Shown here: piece by piece, positions 16,398-25,287 of the stretch | Numbering within the stretch: position 1 is the stretch's first letter | Layout of the letters: each line of letters opens with the position of its first letter | Assembly: GCF_030053415.1 (NCBI RefSeq) | Contig: NZ_JASGBJ010000001.1 | Coordinates: forward strand, 1,240,001 to 1,304,000 | Direction of reading: 5' to 3' | Source of the DNA: Marinobacter sp. CHS3-4 | GTDB lineage: Bacteria; Pseudomonadota; Gammaproteobacteria; Pseudomonadales; Oleiphilaceae | Length of the DNA: 64,000 nt | The notes under the pieces: model-generated | Databases searched by the model: none | Seen by the model: only the letters and a program-made list of their open reading frames with translations | What the model was told of the DNA's origin: nothing | Program-made: the position numbers and the translations under genes

Positions 16398-17027
16398 TCA
16401 ACACTGACGTTGTTGTTCGAAATAGGCCGATAACAGACGGGTTCCCGTGGCAATAACTTCGTCGCGGGAGACAGCGCTGTGGCCCTGAAATACGTGCCGA
16501 TGCACGATGCCTTCTGCCATGGAAAACAGACAAAAAGCGGTAGTCTCGACCTGATCACGCACGTAGCGGGCTACGAAGGCGCGAACACGCTCCATCAAAA
16601 TTGCTTCTCCACCGTCCATCAATTCGGCCAGAGCTGGATCCACGCGGCGCCGGTATTCCAGAACATCATGCAAGCCCGCTTCCTGTTGGTGGAAATCGTA
16701 TAGAAAGCTCAATGCCTGGCTGAAAACCTGTTGCAAGTCGGTGCCCCGATCTGATCCCTCCGCCACATTCAGGTCTGCCTCTGGGACCTGCAAATGCGCG
16801 TGTAGTGCTTCAAACCGCTGGCGTGTGACCTCCAGCAGTACGTCATCCTTATTGTGGAAATGCTGATAGAACGTACCTGTTGCCACGCCAGCGTGGTCGG
16901 CGATGGATTTTGCGGTTGTCGCTTCAAACCCTTTGGCTGAGAACTCGGCAGACGCTGACGCCAGCAGGGCATTGCGCTTGCGGATCGCGCGTTCCTGTTT
17001 AGGTGCAGCTTTTGGGGACGCTCTCAT
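16398..17027 (-). CDS. TetR-family transcriptional regulator
   Basis: 209 residues. Residues about 15-65 hold the TetR helix-turn-helix (ALLASASAEFSAKGFEATT, ADHAGVATGTFYQHFHNKDD); the rest is a ligand-binding domain with no recognisable ligand. I chose ATG 17027 (MRASPKAAPKQ), because the upstream extension is hydrophobic and unlike TetR proteins. The gene is divergent from the MEST-like hydrolase and lies seven bases before the amidohydrolase, so it probably controls both. Several A/T-rich segments at 17040-17110 could hold its operator. Confidence 0.9.
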   Translation of the reverse strand: MRASPKAAPKQERAIRKRNALLASASAEFSAKGFEATTAKSIADHAGVATGTFYQHFHNKDDVLLEVTRQRFEALHAHLQVPEADLNVAEGSDRGTDLQQVFSQALSFLYDFHQQEAGLHDVLEYRRRVDPALAELMDGGEAILMERVRAFVARYVRDQVETTAFCLFSMAEGIVHRHVFQGHSAVSRDEVIATGTRLLSAYFEQQRQC

Positions 17028-17134
17028 AGACGATAATCTCTGGTATTTGCGCAAATTGAACAATAACTGAAACTTGACGTCAAGTTCATGTTTTAGCATG
17101 ATTCTCAACCAGAACAACAAGAATAGGAGCACAC

Positions 17135-18010
17135 ATGCAGCCCGAAGACTGGAAAGCCCTCGGTGAATACCGGCAAATCAACGGTCGAAATCTGTTCCTG
17201 GTGGACGAAGGCGAGCCAAATCAGCCCACGATTTTACTGATTCATGGTTTTCCCACCTCGAGTTGGGACTGGCAACCTGTGTGGGCCAGTCTTCGCCGGA
17301 ATTATCGGTTGGTCGCCATGGATATGCTGGGGTTTGGTTTTTCCGACAAGCCCAAAGGGCATCGCTACTCGATCCACGAACAGGCGGATTTGGTGGAAGG
17401 CCTGGTCAGAGAGCTTGGTCTGAATCAGTTTCACGTGCTGGCGCATGACTACGGCGATACCGTGGCGCAGGAACTGCTGGCCCGTCAAAACTCGGGCGAC
17501 GGTGCGGGGCAGTGGTTATCGGTGTGTTTTCTTAATGGCGGCCTGTTCCCCGAAACTCATCGCGCGTTGCTTACCCAGAAATTGCTGCTGAGTCCTCTGG
17601 GGTGGTTGTTCAACAAGCTTTCGAACAAGCGCAAATTCGATGCTGCCTTCTCACGCGTGTTCGGACCTGACACCAAGCCTTCGGCGGAAGAGCTGGATCA
17701 GTTCTGGTCTCTGGTCACATACAACGATGGCAAGCACATCTTTCATAACCTGATTACCTACATGACTGACCGTAAAATCCATCGGGAACGATGGGTTGAA
17801 GCGATCAGAAGCGCCCGGATTCCGGTGGCTTTGATCAACGGTTCACTGGATCCGGTATCCGGTGCTCATATGGTTGAGCGATTCAAAGAGCTTGAGCTGC
17901 CATTGGCCTGGCTGGAGCAACTGGAGGATATAGGACACTACCCACAGGTGGAGGCACCCGACAGAGTGAGCGCGTCTTACATGAAATTCCTCGAGCAAAA
18001 CGTTTCCTAG
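17135..18010 (+). CDS. Alpha/beta hydrolase, MEST/haloalkane dehalogenase-like subgroup
   Basis: 291 residues. The oxyanion motif is LIHGFPTSSWDW. The nucleophile elbow is AHDYGDTVAQELLAR, with Asp rather than Ser, strikingly like eukaryotic MEST proteins and related to epoxide hydrolases and haloalkane dehalogenases. The acid is in LINGSLDPVSG and the His in IGHYPQVEAP. An Asp nucleophile predicts an alkyl-enzyme ester mechanism on an epoxide, halide or lactone; the substrate is not known. It diverges from the TetR gene, with an AATAGGAG ribosome site just upstream of the ATG. Confidence 0.88.
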   Translation: MQPEDWKALGEYRQINGRNLFLVDEGEPNQPTILLIHGFPTSSWDWQPVWASLRRNYRLVAMDMLGFGFSDKPKGHRYSIHEQADLVEGLVRELGLNQFHVLAHDYGDTVAQELLARQNSGDGAGQWLSVCFLNGGLFPETHRALLTQKLLLSPLGWLFNKLSNKRKFDAAFSRVFGPDTKPSAEELDQFWSLVTYNDGKHIFHNLITYMTDRKIHRERWVEAIRSARIPVALINGSLDPVSGAHMVERFKELELPLAWLEQLEDIGHYPQVEAPDRVSASYMKFLEQNVS

Positions 18011-18073
18011 GTTCCCGCTACCCTCATAACCTGCTAGTTTGTCAGGGGTTTCACGACGCCTGTAGGAGGGTTC

Positions 18074-19141
18074 ATGGTGACAACCGTTCAGGACGCATTT
18101 GCCGCCTGGCTGACGACTGTTGGCTACGCGCTCTTCGCTGTTTTTCTGGCCATCATGGCGTACAAGGTGCTGGTTTATCTGCTGGTGCGATTCTTCACGC
18201 CCGCATCGGCAACCCGCATGTTTTTCAACGCGGCCGCTCCTGCAATCTGGGTGTCGCTCTGCCTCTTCGCGGTCAACGGAGTGCTTCACTCTGCGCCGAG
18301 TGATCTGCCTCTGCTGCCGGGTATACAGCAATTGGTCACACTGCTATTGGTCGGCTCACTGACCTGGGCAGCGGTGTGCTGCACCTCGGCGATTGGCGAA
18401 GTGATTGTCAAACTCAACCCGGCGTTGGAAGGCCGGTGGAAAAAAGCGCGCAAGGTTGAGACTCAGACCCGCTTCCTGGTCCGTGGCCTGAACATCGTTA
18501 TTGTGCTGATTGGTACTGGCCTGGCGCTGATGACATTCGATTCTGTGCGCCAGATCGGCACCAGCCTGCTGGCGTCTGCCGGTGTGGGTGGCATCATTCT
18601 GGGCTTCGCTGCGCGACCGGTGCTCAGCAATTTGCTGGCCGGTATGCAGATTGCCCTCACGCAACCATTGCGCATTGATGATGTGGTATATGTTCAGAAT
18701 GAATGGTGCTGGGTAGAGGAGGTCACGGCGACTTATGTCGTTTTAAGAGTCTGGGACCTGCGTCGCCTGGTGGTGCCGCTGCAGTGGTTTATCGAAAATC
18801 CGTTTCAGAACTGGTCTCGTAATAGCTCCGATCTGATTGGCAGCGCACTGATCTGGGTAGATTACAGCATCCCCATCGACCCGTTGAGAGAAGAGTTTGC
18901 CCGTTTGCTGCGGGCGTCGGCTGATTGGGACGGGGTGACGGAAACGGTGCAGGTGGTCGACGCTGGCGATAAAGCCATGCAGATCCGCTTTTTGATGAGC
19001 GCGAAGGACTCCAGTGCATTGTGGAACTTACGTTGTGAGATGAGAGAAGGCCTTATTCGTTATATACAGCATCATTACCCGGAGCATCTTCCCCGCATAC
19101 GTGCGCAGATGCTCGAATCAGATATTCCCACTACAAATTAA
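18074..19141 (+). CDS. Mechanosensitive ion channel, MscS family
   Basis: 355 residues with four to five N-terminal hydrophobic helices, then the MscS pore and beta domains: ASAGVGGIILGFAARPVLSN (pore helix), LAGMQIALTQPLRIDDVVYV, and VPLQWFIENPFQNWSR. The protein lets solutes leave during hypo-osmotic shock. The GTAGGAGGG ribosome site ends 4 bases before the ATG. The DUF1499 gene follows 24 bases later and is probably on the same transcript. Confidence 0.92.
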   Translation: MVTTVQDAFAAWLTTVGYALFAVFLAIMAYKVLVYLLVRFFTPASATRMFFNAAAPAIWVSLCLFAVNGVLHSAPSDLPLLPGIQQLVTLLLVGSLTWAAVCCTSAIGEVIVKLNPALEGRWKKARKVETQTRFLVRGLNIVIVLIGTGLALMTFDSVRQIGTSLLASAGVGGIILGFAARPVLSNLLAGMQIALTQPLRIDDVVYVQNEWCWVEEVTATYVVLRVWDLRRLVVPLQWFIENPFQNWSRNSSDLIGSALIWVDYSIPIDPLREEFARLLRASADWDGVTETVQVVDAGDKAMQIRFLMSAKDSSALWNLRCEMREGLIRYIQHHYPEHLPRIRAQMLESDIPTTN

Positions 19142-19165
19142 TACGCAGCAAGAAAGGATCATTGT

Positions 19166-19558
19166 ATGTTGGCAGGAAAGCGACCGAAAAATCTGGGTGT
19201 AAAGGATGGCAAATTGGCGGCCTGCCCCGGCAAACCCAATTGTGTTTCCAGTCAGGCCAGTTCAGCCAGCCATCGCGTGCCGCCACTGCCTCTTTCTGGT
19301 GAGCCCGCCGCTGACATGAAGCGTCTGAAGGAAGTGGTCAACAAATTGCCCGGCGCCTCGCTGGTCGAGGAGGACAAGCATTATCTCTACTTCGAGTGCG
19401 CATCCAAACTGCTCGGTTTTGTCGATGACCTGGAGTTCTACTGCGATCCGGCTGAAGAGGTCATTCACGTGCGCTCCGCGTCGCGACTGGGGTACTCTGA
19501 TCTGGGCGTGAACCGCAAGCGCATTGAAGGTATCCGCCGGAAATTCGAACTGGCCTGA
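19166..19558 (+). CDS. DUF1499 domain protein
   Basis: 130 residues covering the DUF1499 domain: ACPGKPNCVSSQ near the N-terminus, MKRLKEVV, DKHYLYFECASKLLGFVDDLEFY, and the characteristic VRSASRLGYSDLGVNRKRIE. No signal peptide or membrane segment is visible. The function of the family is unknown; homologues are common in proteobacteria and plastids. It ends 22 bases from the stop of the convergent DUF3581 gene. Confidence 0.9.
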   Translation: MLAGKRPKNLGVKDGKLAACPGKPNCVSSQASSASHRVPPLPLSGEPAADMKRLKEVVNKLPGASLVEEDKHYLYFECASKLLGFVDDLEFYCDPAEEVIHVRSASRLGYSDLGVNRKRIEGIRRKFELA

Positions 19559-19580
19559 ACCGCCAGGCCAGGGTCCGGGG

Positions 19581-20288
19581 TCAGTCCCAGGCTCGGGCCT
19601 TCAGGCGGTAGAATTGCTCGACAACTTCGTCCATGGCGTCTGCGTCGTATTCGCGGAGGCCGCTTACCACCAGTTTTTTGGAGACGTGACCAGTAATCTG
19701 GCCATTTGAAACCAGCTGGTAATCCAGGGCCACGTTGCCTCTTTTTCCTTCTGCGGTCAGAGAGGCATTGCCCAATTCCAGTGCGGGGTTGGAGATGTCC
19801 AGGGTTTCCAGCTGCAGGCTCATGCTCTGGTACATGACCATTGGCCTGTCTGGATTGAACATCAGGCCATTTTTTTCCATCAGTGGTTTCAGGGTATGAG
19901 GGAAGTTCTTGCCAGAGGCGGCCACGTAGCACTTGGTCAGGGACTCAATCAGATCCTGATCCTTGGTTGACTCACCACTGCGTTCGACTTCTATGTAGAT
20001 CTTGCCGCTGTCGTCATAAACCCGGATCAGACCGTCTTCATCCTCTTTCAGGGTCAATGGCACGGAGTCCCCGAGCAGGCTGCGAAAGTGGAAAGTCATG
20101 TTTCGGTACAGGCCAAAGTGTGACAACAACAGCGCGAACAGCAGATCACCTGGCACACAGAAGCGCCGGGCGTCAGGGTTGTGAATGGGATTGAAGTCGC
20201 CAGCAACTTCCTTGGCAAAACGGCTGCCCTGATGGGCATCGATCACTACCTTGCCATTCTGTAGTGAGTGGTAACGGTCAAGAAACAT
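19581..20288 (-). CDS. DUF3581 family protein
   Basis: 235 residues resembling DUF3581: FLDRYHSLQNGKVVIDAHQG, FAKEVAGDFNPIHN, CVPGDLLFALLLSHFGLY, and the C-terminal LREYDADAMDEVVEQFYRLKA. The pattern GDFNPIHN with a later CVPGDLLF resembles the hot-dog/MaoC hydratase-like motif, so a thioester-binding fold is possible, but no activity is known. ATG 20288 has AAAGGAAAGG upstream; 24 further in-frame codons lack a ribosome site. It stands alone. Confidence 0.78.
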   Translation of the reverse strand: MFLDRYHSLQNGKVVIDAHQGSRFAKEVAGDFNPIHNPDARRFCVPGDLLFALLLSHFGLYRNMTFHFRSLLGDSVPLTLKEDEDGLIRVYDDSGKIYIEVERSGESTKDQDLIESLTKCYVAASGKNFPHTLKPLMEKNGLMFNPDRPMVMYQSMSLQLETLDISNPALELGNASLTAEGKRGNVALDYQLVSNGQITGHVSKKLVVSGLREYDADAMDEVVEQFYRLKARAWD

Positions 20289-20411
20289 GCCTTTCCTTTG
20301 GATTTTTTGCAGAGGCGTAGATAGTGGCCTGAAATGGCGAGCGTCACAAGTATCCCTCAACCAATGTCTAAGCCTTTGACACCCAATGTATCAGGTCATC
20401 GATAGATCCGG

Positions 20412-20696
20412 TTAATCTGCTGAAGACCTGTCGGTATGTCCCAGTGAACGATTAGGAGAGATCCGGTCGCGTACCAGTTGTTTGAGTTCCTTGATGTCCG
20501 GGAATCGTTGCGCTTCCTTGCGTGACCAGATGCGTTGGCCGTTCACGTGGACTTCAAAAATTCCGCTTGGCCCGGGGCGAAGAGACAGCTCGTCAAGCTC
20601 ATCTTCGAACGTGGAAAGCAGTTCCTGAGCCATCCAGGCCGAACGCAGCAGCCACTTGCAGCCCGGACAGTAAGTGATAACGACATGGTTTTCCAT
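20412..20696 (-). CDS. SelT/SelW/SelH (Rdx) family protein, cysteine form
   Basis: 94 residues with a thioredoxin-like Rdx fold. The motif CPGC at residues 10-13 (after VVITY) corresponds to the CxxU of selenoprotein W, with Cys in place of selenocysteine. Later features are WMAQELLSTF, RPGPSGIFEVHVNGQRIWSR and FPDIKELKQLVRDRI, all typical of bacterial SelW-like proteins. A role in thiol redox balance is inferred; the partner is unknown. The 3' neighbour on the same strand (DUF3581) begins 124 bases away. Confidence 0.9.
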   Translation of the reverse strand: MENHVVITYCPGCKWLLRSAWMAQELLSTFEDELDELSLRPGPSGIFEVHVNGQRIWSRKEAQRFPDIKELKQLVRDRISPNRSLGHTDRSSAD

Positions 20697-20864
20697 AATT
20701 GAATCAAGCTCCTGGAGAAAACGGCCGAGCCGGGATACGAAATTTCACTGAAATCATTCACCAGACCCTACATGATGGTCGTATTGCAAAAAATACCAGA
20801 GGCGCTAGCTTTTTCGTCCAGGTTCGGAAAATTCATCGAATGGGTCAGCCAAGAGGTCAATGTC

Positions 20865-21659
20865 ATGTCGGAACAACCAGAGAACCGAAGCACCCTTTTG
20901 GGTAGGATTCTGAGTAAAACTCTGCCATGGCTTCTGCTGATGTGTGCGGGGCCTCTGACAGCCGCCGAGGGTGAGCGGTTCTATATATTCACCGAAAACT
21001 ACCCGCCCTACAACGCACCCACGAACGGCAAGAGCTTTGCTCACGATTCCGAGGATATCTCTGGCATCTGCACGGACATGGTGAAGGCCATGATGTCCCG
21101 GCTGGATTATGACTTTGTCATGAAAATGCGTGACTGGAGCCTGGCCTATGACTGGGTGAAAGGACGGGAAAATCATGGTCTGTTCTGCACCGCACGCACC
21201 GAAGAGCGTGAAAACGAGTTTCAGTGGGTGGGGCCTTTGGCGTCCATCCGGTGGACCCTGTTTGCAGCGCCAGACTCGGATATCAGTATCGACTCGCTCG
21301 AGGAAGCGCGTCAGTACACCATCGCCGGTTATAAAGGGGATGTGATGTCTGACTACCTCATCAGCGAAGGCTTTGAAGTGATTGCCAGCGTCAGCGGTGA
21401 ACAAAACCCCAGGCGACTGACACTGGGGCAAGCGGATCTGTGGGTGACAGACGGTGCCGTAGGCCCTCTGGTAGCCGAGGAACAGCACGGTATCACGGGG
21501 CTTAAGCCGGTACTGGTATTCCGGGAAACGCCCATGTATCTGGCTGTAAGCAACGAGACCGACCAGTCCGTGGTTGATGACTTGCAGGCGGCTCTTGATC
21601 AGGCCCGTGACGCCGGGGAAATTGACGAGGTGCTTGCCAGCTACGGCCTTTCACAGTAG
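20865..21659 (+). CDS. Periplasmic solute-binding protein, family 3
   Basis: 264 residues. A signal peptide (about 12-37, TLPWLLLMCAGPLTAAEG) precedes a bacterial family 3 solute-binding domain: FYIFTENYPPYNA, CTDMVKAMMSRL, NHGLFCTARTEERE, WVGPLASIRWTLFA. No permease or ATPase gene is adjacent, so this may be an orphan receptor or sensor rather than part of an ABC importer. ATG 20865 is chosen for the AAGAGG ribosome site and the signal peptide position; the frame is open 31 codons further upstream. The MotA-like gene begins about 70 bases after the stop. Confidence 0.85.
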   Translation: MSEQPENRSTLLGRILSKTLPWLLLMCAGPLTAAEGERFYIFTENYPPYNAPTNGKSFAHDSEDISGICTDMVKAMMSRLDYDFVMKMRDWSLAYDWVKGRENHGLFCTARTEERENEFQWVGPLASIRWTLFAAPDSDISIDSLEEARQYTIAGYKGDVMSDYLISEGFEVIASVSGEQNPRRLTLGQADLWVTDGAVGPLVAEEQHGITGLKPVLVFRETPMYLAVSNETDQSVVDDLQAALDQARDAGEIDEVLASYGLSQ

Positions 21660-21732
21660 AAGGCATTCAGACATCGGTCAGGTTTGTGTGCTAGCTTTTA
21701 CACAGTACATCCGAACCTGACCGGTGTTGTTC

Positions 21733-22530
21733 ATGAGTAATCCCAAGCATACCCTGTTCTGGATGACGGCGTTTCTGGCGGTCGTGCTGGTCGTCTGCGC
21801 CCTCATCTATCAACCCCTCCAAACGGCTTTTCTTGCCAACTGGGTGTTTAACCTGCTGATTTTATGCGTGCTGGTGGTCGGTATTGTGATCACTTATCGA
21901 CAGGTCATTGTGCTTTTTCCGGAACTGCGCTGGATCGCCCAGTTCAGAACCGGGAACGCCGGATTATCGGTGTTACAGGAACCCAGACTACTCAAGCCCT
22001 TGGCACGCCAGCTCAACGAGGATTCCAAGCGGGATCGGTTTAGCCTGTCTACCTTGTCGCTGCGCACGGTACTGGATGGCATACACAGCCGGATGGACGA
22101 GCAGCGGGAGATTACGCGTTACTTCATCAGCCTGCTGATATTCCTGGGCCTTCTGGGTACGTTCTGGGGGCTTCTGGGCACGATCAATGCGGTGGGGACG
22201 GTTATTGTTAACCTCGATATGGGCCAGGGCAATTTTGGTCAGGTGTTCGAGCGCCTTCAGTCAGGGCTGCTGCAGCCGCTTGAAGGCATGGGAACGGCGT
22301 TCAGTTCTTCGCTGCTTGGGCTGGGCGGATCGCTGATTCTTGGCTTTCTGGATATTCAGGCAAGCCACGCTCAGAACCGCTTTTACGACGGTCTGGAAGA
22401 ATGGTTGACCAGCGTCACCAACCTCGTCGGCCGCGCCGGCGAGGGCGACGACGGATCTGAACTGGACGAACTTTCCCGTCTTGAAGAGGAAAACCGGCAG
22501 CTGCGGGATCGGCTAGCGGACAGATCATGA
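21733..22530 (+). CDS. MotA/TolQ/ExbB-like proton channel protein
   Basis: 265 residues with four hydrophobic helices: two near the N-terminus (about 10-60), then ISLLIFLGLLGTFWGLLGTI at about 130 and GMGTAFSSSLLGLGGSLILG at about 190. The last two are the MotA/TolQ/ExbB signature (GxxGTxxGL, and SxxGL). It ends with a short charged tail. It overlaps the MotB-like gene by four bases (ATGA), so the two form a stator-like pair energised by an ion gradient. Start at ATG 21733; a GTG three codons upstream is possible. The work the motor does is unknown. Confidence 0.85.
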   Translation: MSNPKHTLFWMTAFLAVVLVVCALIYQPLQTAFLANWVFNLLILCVLVVGIVITYRQVIVLFPELRWIAQFRTGNAGLSVLQEPRLLKPLARQLNEDSKRDRFSLSTLSLRTVLDGIHSRMDEQREITRYFISLLIFLGLLGTFWGLLGTINAVGTVIVNLDMGQGNFGQVFERLQSGLLQPLEGMGTAFSSSLLGLGGSLILGFLDIQASHAQNRFYDGLEEWLTSVTNLVGRAGEGDDGSELDELSRLEEENRQLRDRLADRS

Positions 22531-23594
22531 TTGGATCGAAGCGTCGAACCCGAAGCACAATTAATGTCTGGCCTGGTTATGTGGATGCACTGTCGGCATT
22601 GCTGATGCTGATCATCTTCATGCTGATGATTTATGTCGTCAGTCAGCTCTACCTGTCGCAGACGCTTTCAGACAAGGACTCGGAACTCGCGAGGTTGAAC
22701 ACCCGCCTTGAGGAAATCTCTCGACTGCTGGGTCTTGAGGAAGAACAGAACCAGGCGATGGAAGAAGCCATGGCGGAATTGCAGGCTGCTTATGGCGAGA
22801 CCCTGGCCATCAACGATGAGCTTTCGCAGGCATTAGAGGAAGAGCGAAAAGGGCGCTTGGCGCAAAAGTTCAACGCCGAGGCTCAATCTCAAAGGGTTGA
22901 GCAGCTCGAGCAGACCCTCGAAGAGCGCCAGGCAGACCTGGAACAGCAGCGGGACCTCTCCGCGTCCCAGAGGGCGATCATTGCCCAGTTGTCGCGTCAG
23001 ATTAATGCATTGCAGGATCAGCTCAGCCGGATCAGTGCGGCACTTAAACTTCAGGAAAACCTGACCGCGAAAAAAGAAGCTGAACTGAAAGAAGTCGGCA
23101 AGCGCTTGAACACCCTTTTGGCAGAGCGGGTGAATGAACTGGAGCAATATCAGTCGGAATTCTTCGCGCGCCTGAGGGATATTCTTCAGGACAATGAAAA
23201 TATCAGGGTTGTCGGAGACAGGTTCCTGCTGCCTTCAGAGTTGTTGTTTGCCTCAGGTTCAGCCAGTCTTGGCCCCAGCGGCAAGGCAGAGCTGGACAAG
23301 CTCGCTGGTGTGCTGCTGGATGTGGTCGCCGAAATTCCCGAAGACATTGACTGGATTCTCCGCATCGACGGACACACGGATCGAATACCTATCAACACGG
23401 CGGAGTTCCCCTCTAACTGGGAGCTGTCGACGGCCAGGGCAGTGTCGGTGGTGCGGTATCTGGCGTCAAAAGGCGTACCGGAGCGTCGAATGGCGGCGGC
23501 CGGGTTTGGCGAATTTTTCCCGGTGGCTACTGGAAACACCCCCGAAGCGTTACAGCGCAACCGCCGTATCGAAGTGAAACTTACCGACCGCTAG
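22527..23594 (+). CDS. MotB-like protein with long coiled coil and OmpA peptidoglycan-binding domain
   Basis: 355 residues. One transmembrane helix (about 18-45) begins with Asp20 in GYVDALSALLMLI, placed like the ion-binding Asp of MotB. Residues about 50-215 are a highly charged coiled coil rich in Glu and Gln. Residues about 235-350 are an OmpA/MotB domain: FASGSASLGPSGKAEL, IDGHTDRIPI, NWELSTARAVSVVRYL, QRNRRIEVKL. It would anchor to the cell wall and carry the proton path with the upstream MotA-like protein, to which it is translationally coupled. It is unlike flagellar MotB in its long coiled coil. No flagellar genes are nearby. Confidence 0.88.
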   Translation: MIGSKRRTRSTINVWPGYVDALSALLMLIIFMLMIYVVSQLYLSQTLSDKDSELARLNTRLEEISRLLGLEEEQNQAMEEAMAELQAAYGETLAINDELSQALEEERKGRLAQKFNAEAQSQRVEQLEQTLEERQADLEQQRDLSASQRAIIAQLSRQINALQDQLSRISAALKLQENLTAKKEAELKEVGKRLNTLLAERVNELEQYQSEFFARLRDILQDNENIRVVGDRFLLPSELLFASGSASLGPSGKAELDKLAGVLLDVVAEIPEDIDWILRIDGHTDRIPINTAEFPSNWELSTARAVSVVRYLASKGVPERRMAAAGFGEFFPVATGNTPEALQRNRRIEVKLTDR

Positions 23595-23635
23595 TCTTTT
23601 GTGTCTGAAACTCAACAGCCCGGCTCGCTTAACCT

Positions 23636-24424
23636 ATGTCTGAATTGGCGTTGTACCAATACGTTCTGATTGGTCTGATCTTTATCTGGAGCGGTTTTGT
23701 TCGCTCCGGTCTTGGTTTTGGTGGCGCCGTACTGTCTCTGCCTTTTTTGCTGCTTGTTGTTGATGACCCGCTGATTTTCCTGCCACTGATTGCCGTCCAC
23801 CTGCTGGTGTTCTCGTCTTTGACCATCTGGCTAAACAACCGTAAGAGCGTGTCGAATGTTGATGATGGCCAGGGCGCGGTTGCGACCGTCGATTGGCCTT
23901 ACCTATGGCGCATTCTGGGCATCATGATCGTTCCGAAGCTGATCGGGGTTTTCGGCCTGATTACACTGCCATCCGACATCATGAGCCTGATCATTTTCGT
24001 GATTGTGGCTGTGTACTCGGTTTCCTACATCCTGAATCGGCCATTTCGCAGCGGCAGCCGTTGGGTGGACGTGGCGTTTCTGATGCTCGGCGGTTATGTC
24101 AGCGGGACCTCTCTTATTGGAGCGCCGCTGATCATTGCCGTGGTGGCTCAGCATCTGCCCAAGGAAAAACTGCGGGACACGCTGTTTGCCCTGTGGTTCA
24201 TTCTGGTTGTTATCAAGATGGCGGCGTTTGTATGGGTGGGCGTGGATTTGCAACTGATTCACCACCTCTGGTTACTACCTTGTGCCGCAATCGGACATGT
24301 CATTGGCCTGAAGGCCCACGATCGCATATTGAGGGCCGAAACGCCGGTGTTTTTCCGGGTTCTGGGTTCGGTTCTCCTGATCGTGAGTGGCATTGGCGTT
24401 TATCAGGTTGTGGCCGCGGGCTAG
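23636..24424 (+). CDS. TauE/SafE-family sulfite/anion exporter
   Basis: 262 residues with eight or so hydrophobic helices. The N-terminus IFIWSGFVRSGLGFGGAVLSLPFLLL and the second repeat YVSGTSLIGAPLIIAV match the TauE/SafE (DUF81) duplication. Members export sulfite, sulfoacetate or other small anions. The start lies 41 bases after the MotB-like stop with only a weak ribosome site, so co-transcription is possible but functional linkage is not evident. It converges on the ZIP transporter gene. Confidence 0.9.
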   Translation: MSELALYQYVLIGLIFIWSGFVRSGLGFGGAVLSLPFLLLVVDDPLIFLPLIAVHLLVFSSLTIWLNNRKSVSNVDDGQGAVATVDWPYLWRILGIMIVPKLIGVFGLITLPSDIMSLIIFVIVAVYSVSYILNRPFRSGSRWVDVAFLMLGGYVSGTSLIGAPLIIAVVAQHLPKEKLRDTLFALWFILVVIKMAAFVWVGVDLQLIHHLWLLPCAAIGHVIGLKAHDRILRAETPVFFRVLGSVLLIVSGIGVYQVVAAG

Positions 24425-24431
24425 CCCGGTA

Positions 24432-25217
24432 TTAGCCCAACGTTGCGTCCAGAAACATCATCACCACGAAGCCGCCCAGCAGGGAAAAAGTGGCCAATGT
24501 CTTGAATTCGCCACGATGGGTTTCGGGAATGATTTCGTCGCTGATAATGAAGAGCATGGCGCCGGCTGCGAAGCCAAGCGTCCAGGGCATCAGTGGTTCG
24601 GCCAGCCAAACCATGGTGCTGCCAAACACGCCGCCGATGGGCTCCAGAAGCCCTGTCAGCAGGGCAATGGTGAAGGCTTTCAGGCGGGAATGCTCAATGG
24701 CCAGCAGCGACACCGCCACGGCAAGGCCTTCCGGTATGTTCTGGAGGCCTATACCGATGGCCAGCGCGACACCGTTACCGATATCGCCGCCACCGAAGCC
24801 GACGCCTACCGCCATACCCTCGGGAAAATTGTGCAGGGCAATGGCAATGATAAACAGCCAGATTCGCCGAATGCGGGCGCTGTCGGGCCCTTCGCGACCC
24901 AATTGGAAGTGTTCGTGGGGCAATCGCTGGTGAATCAGATAGAGCAGGGTGGCGCCCATCAGCAGGCCGACAATAACGATGCTGGCGGCGATCCAGGTGG
25001 CGCCTGTCAGTTCCTCGCCGTACTCGATACCGGGCAATAACAGGGAGAAAAACGACGCGGCCAGCATTACGCCAGCGGCGGCGCTGAGCATGCCGTCCTG
25101 CAGCTGGGGGGTCAGCTTTCTGACGCCGAAAACCCCCAGTGCACCGACTCCGGTTCCAAGTCCTGCCAGAAGGCTGGCCAGTGAACCCAACCAGACGACA
25201 CCTATATCCCCCAACAT
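24432..25217 (-). CDS. ZIP-family metal transporter
   Basis: 261 residues with eight predicted helices. The metal-binding motifs of ZIP proteins are clear: ALHNFPEGMAVGVGFG in helix IV and GIGLQNIPEGLAVAVSLL in helix V, followed by EPIGGVFGS. The His-rich loop of many ZIPs is weak here (HQRLPHEHFQ). It imports Zn2+ or another divalent metal across the inner membrane. It is a stand-alone gene; no Zur-like operator was recognised upstream. Confidence 0.92.
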   Translation of the reverse strand: MLGDIGVVWLGSLASLLAGLGTGVGALGVFGVRKLTPQLQDGMLSAAAGVMLAASFFSLLLPGIEYGEELTGATWIAASIVIVGLLMGATLLYLIHQRLPHEHFQLGREGPDSARIRRIWLFIIAIALHNFPEGMAVGVGFGGGDIGNGVALAIGIGLQNIPEGLAVAVSLLAIEHSRLKAFTIALLTGLLEPIGGVFGSTMVWLAEPLMPWTLGFAAGAMLFIISDEIIPETHRGEFKTLATFSLLGGFVVMMFLDATLG

Positions 25218-25287
25218 TAAAAACCCTTATCTCACAATGCGTTTCGTGCTGGTTGGTCTACGAAACGTTTGCAGGATTGTCTTTCTA

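Noticed and set aside
20412-20696. Selenoprotein with a recoded UGA
   Set aside because: The redox motif is CPGC with ordinary Cys codons and the frame has no internal TGA, so selenocysteine is not needed.
21733-23594. Zorya-like antiphage system (ZorA/ZorB)
   Set aside because: The pair has MotA- and MotB-like proteins, but no zorC, zorD or zorE gene is present, the ZorA-like tail is only about 50 residues, and the neighbours are a solute-binding protein and a TauE transporter.
24387-25040. 217-residue open frame opposite the ZIP transporter gene
   Set aside because: Antisense to the HNFPEG and QNIPEG motifs of the ZIP protein; composition is unlike a real protein.
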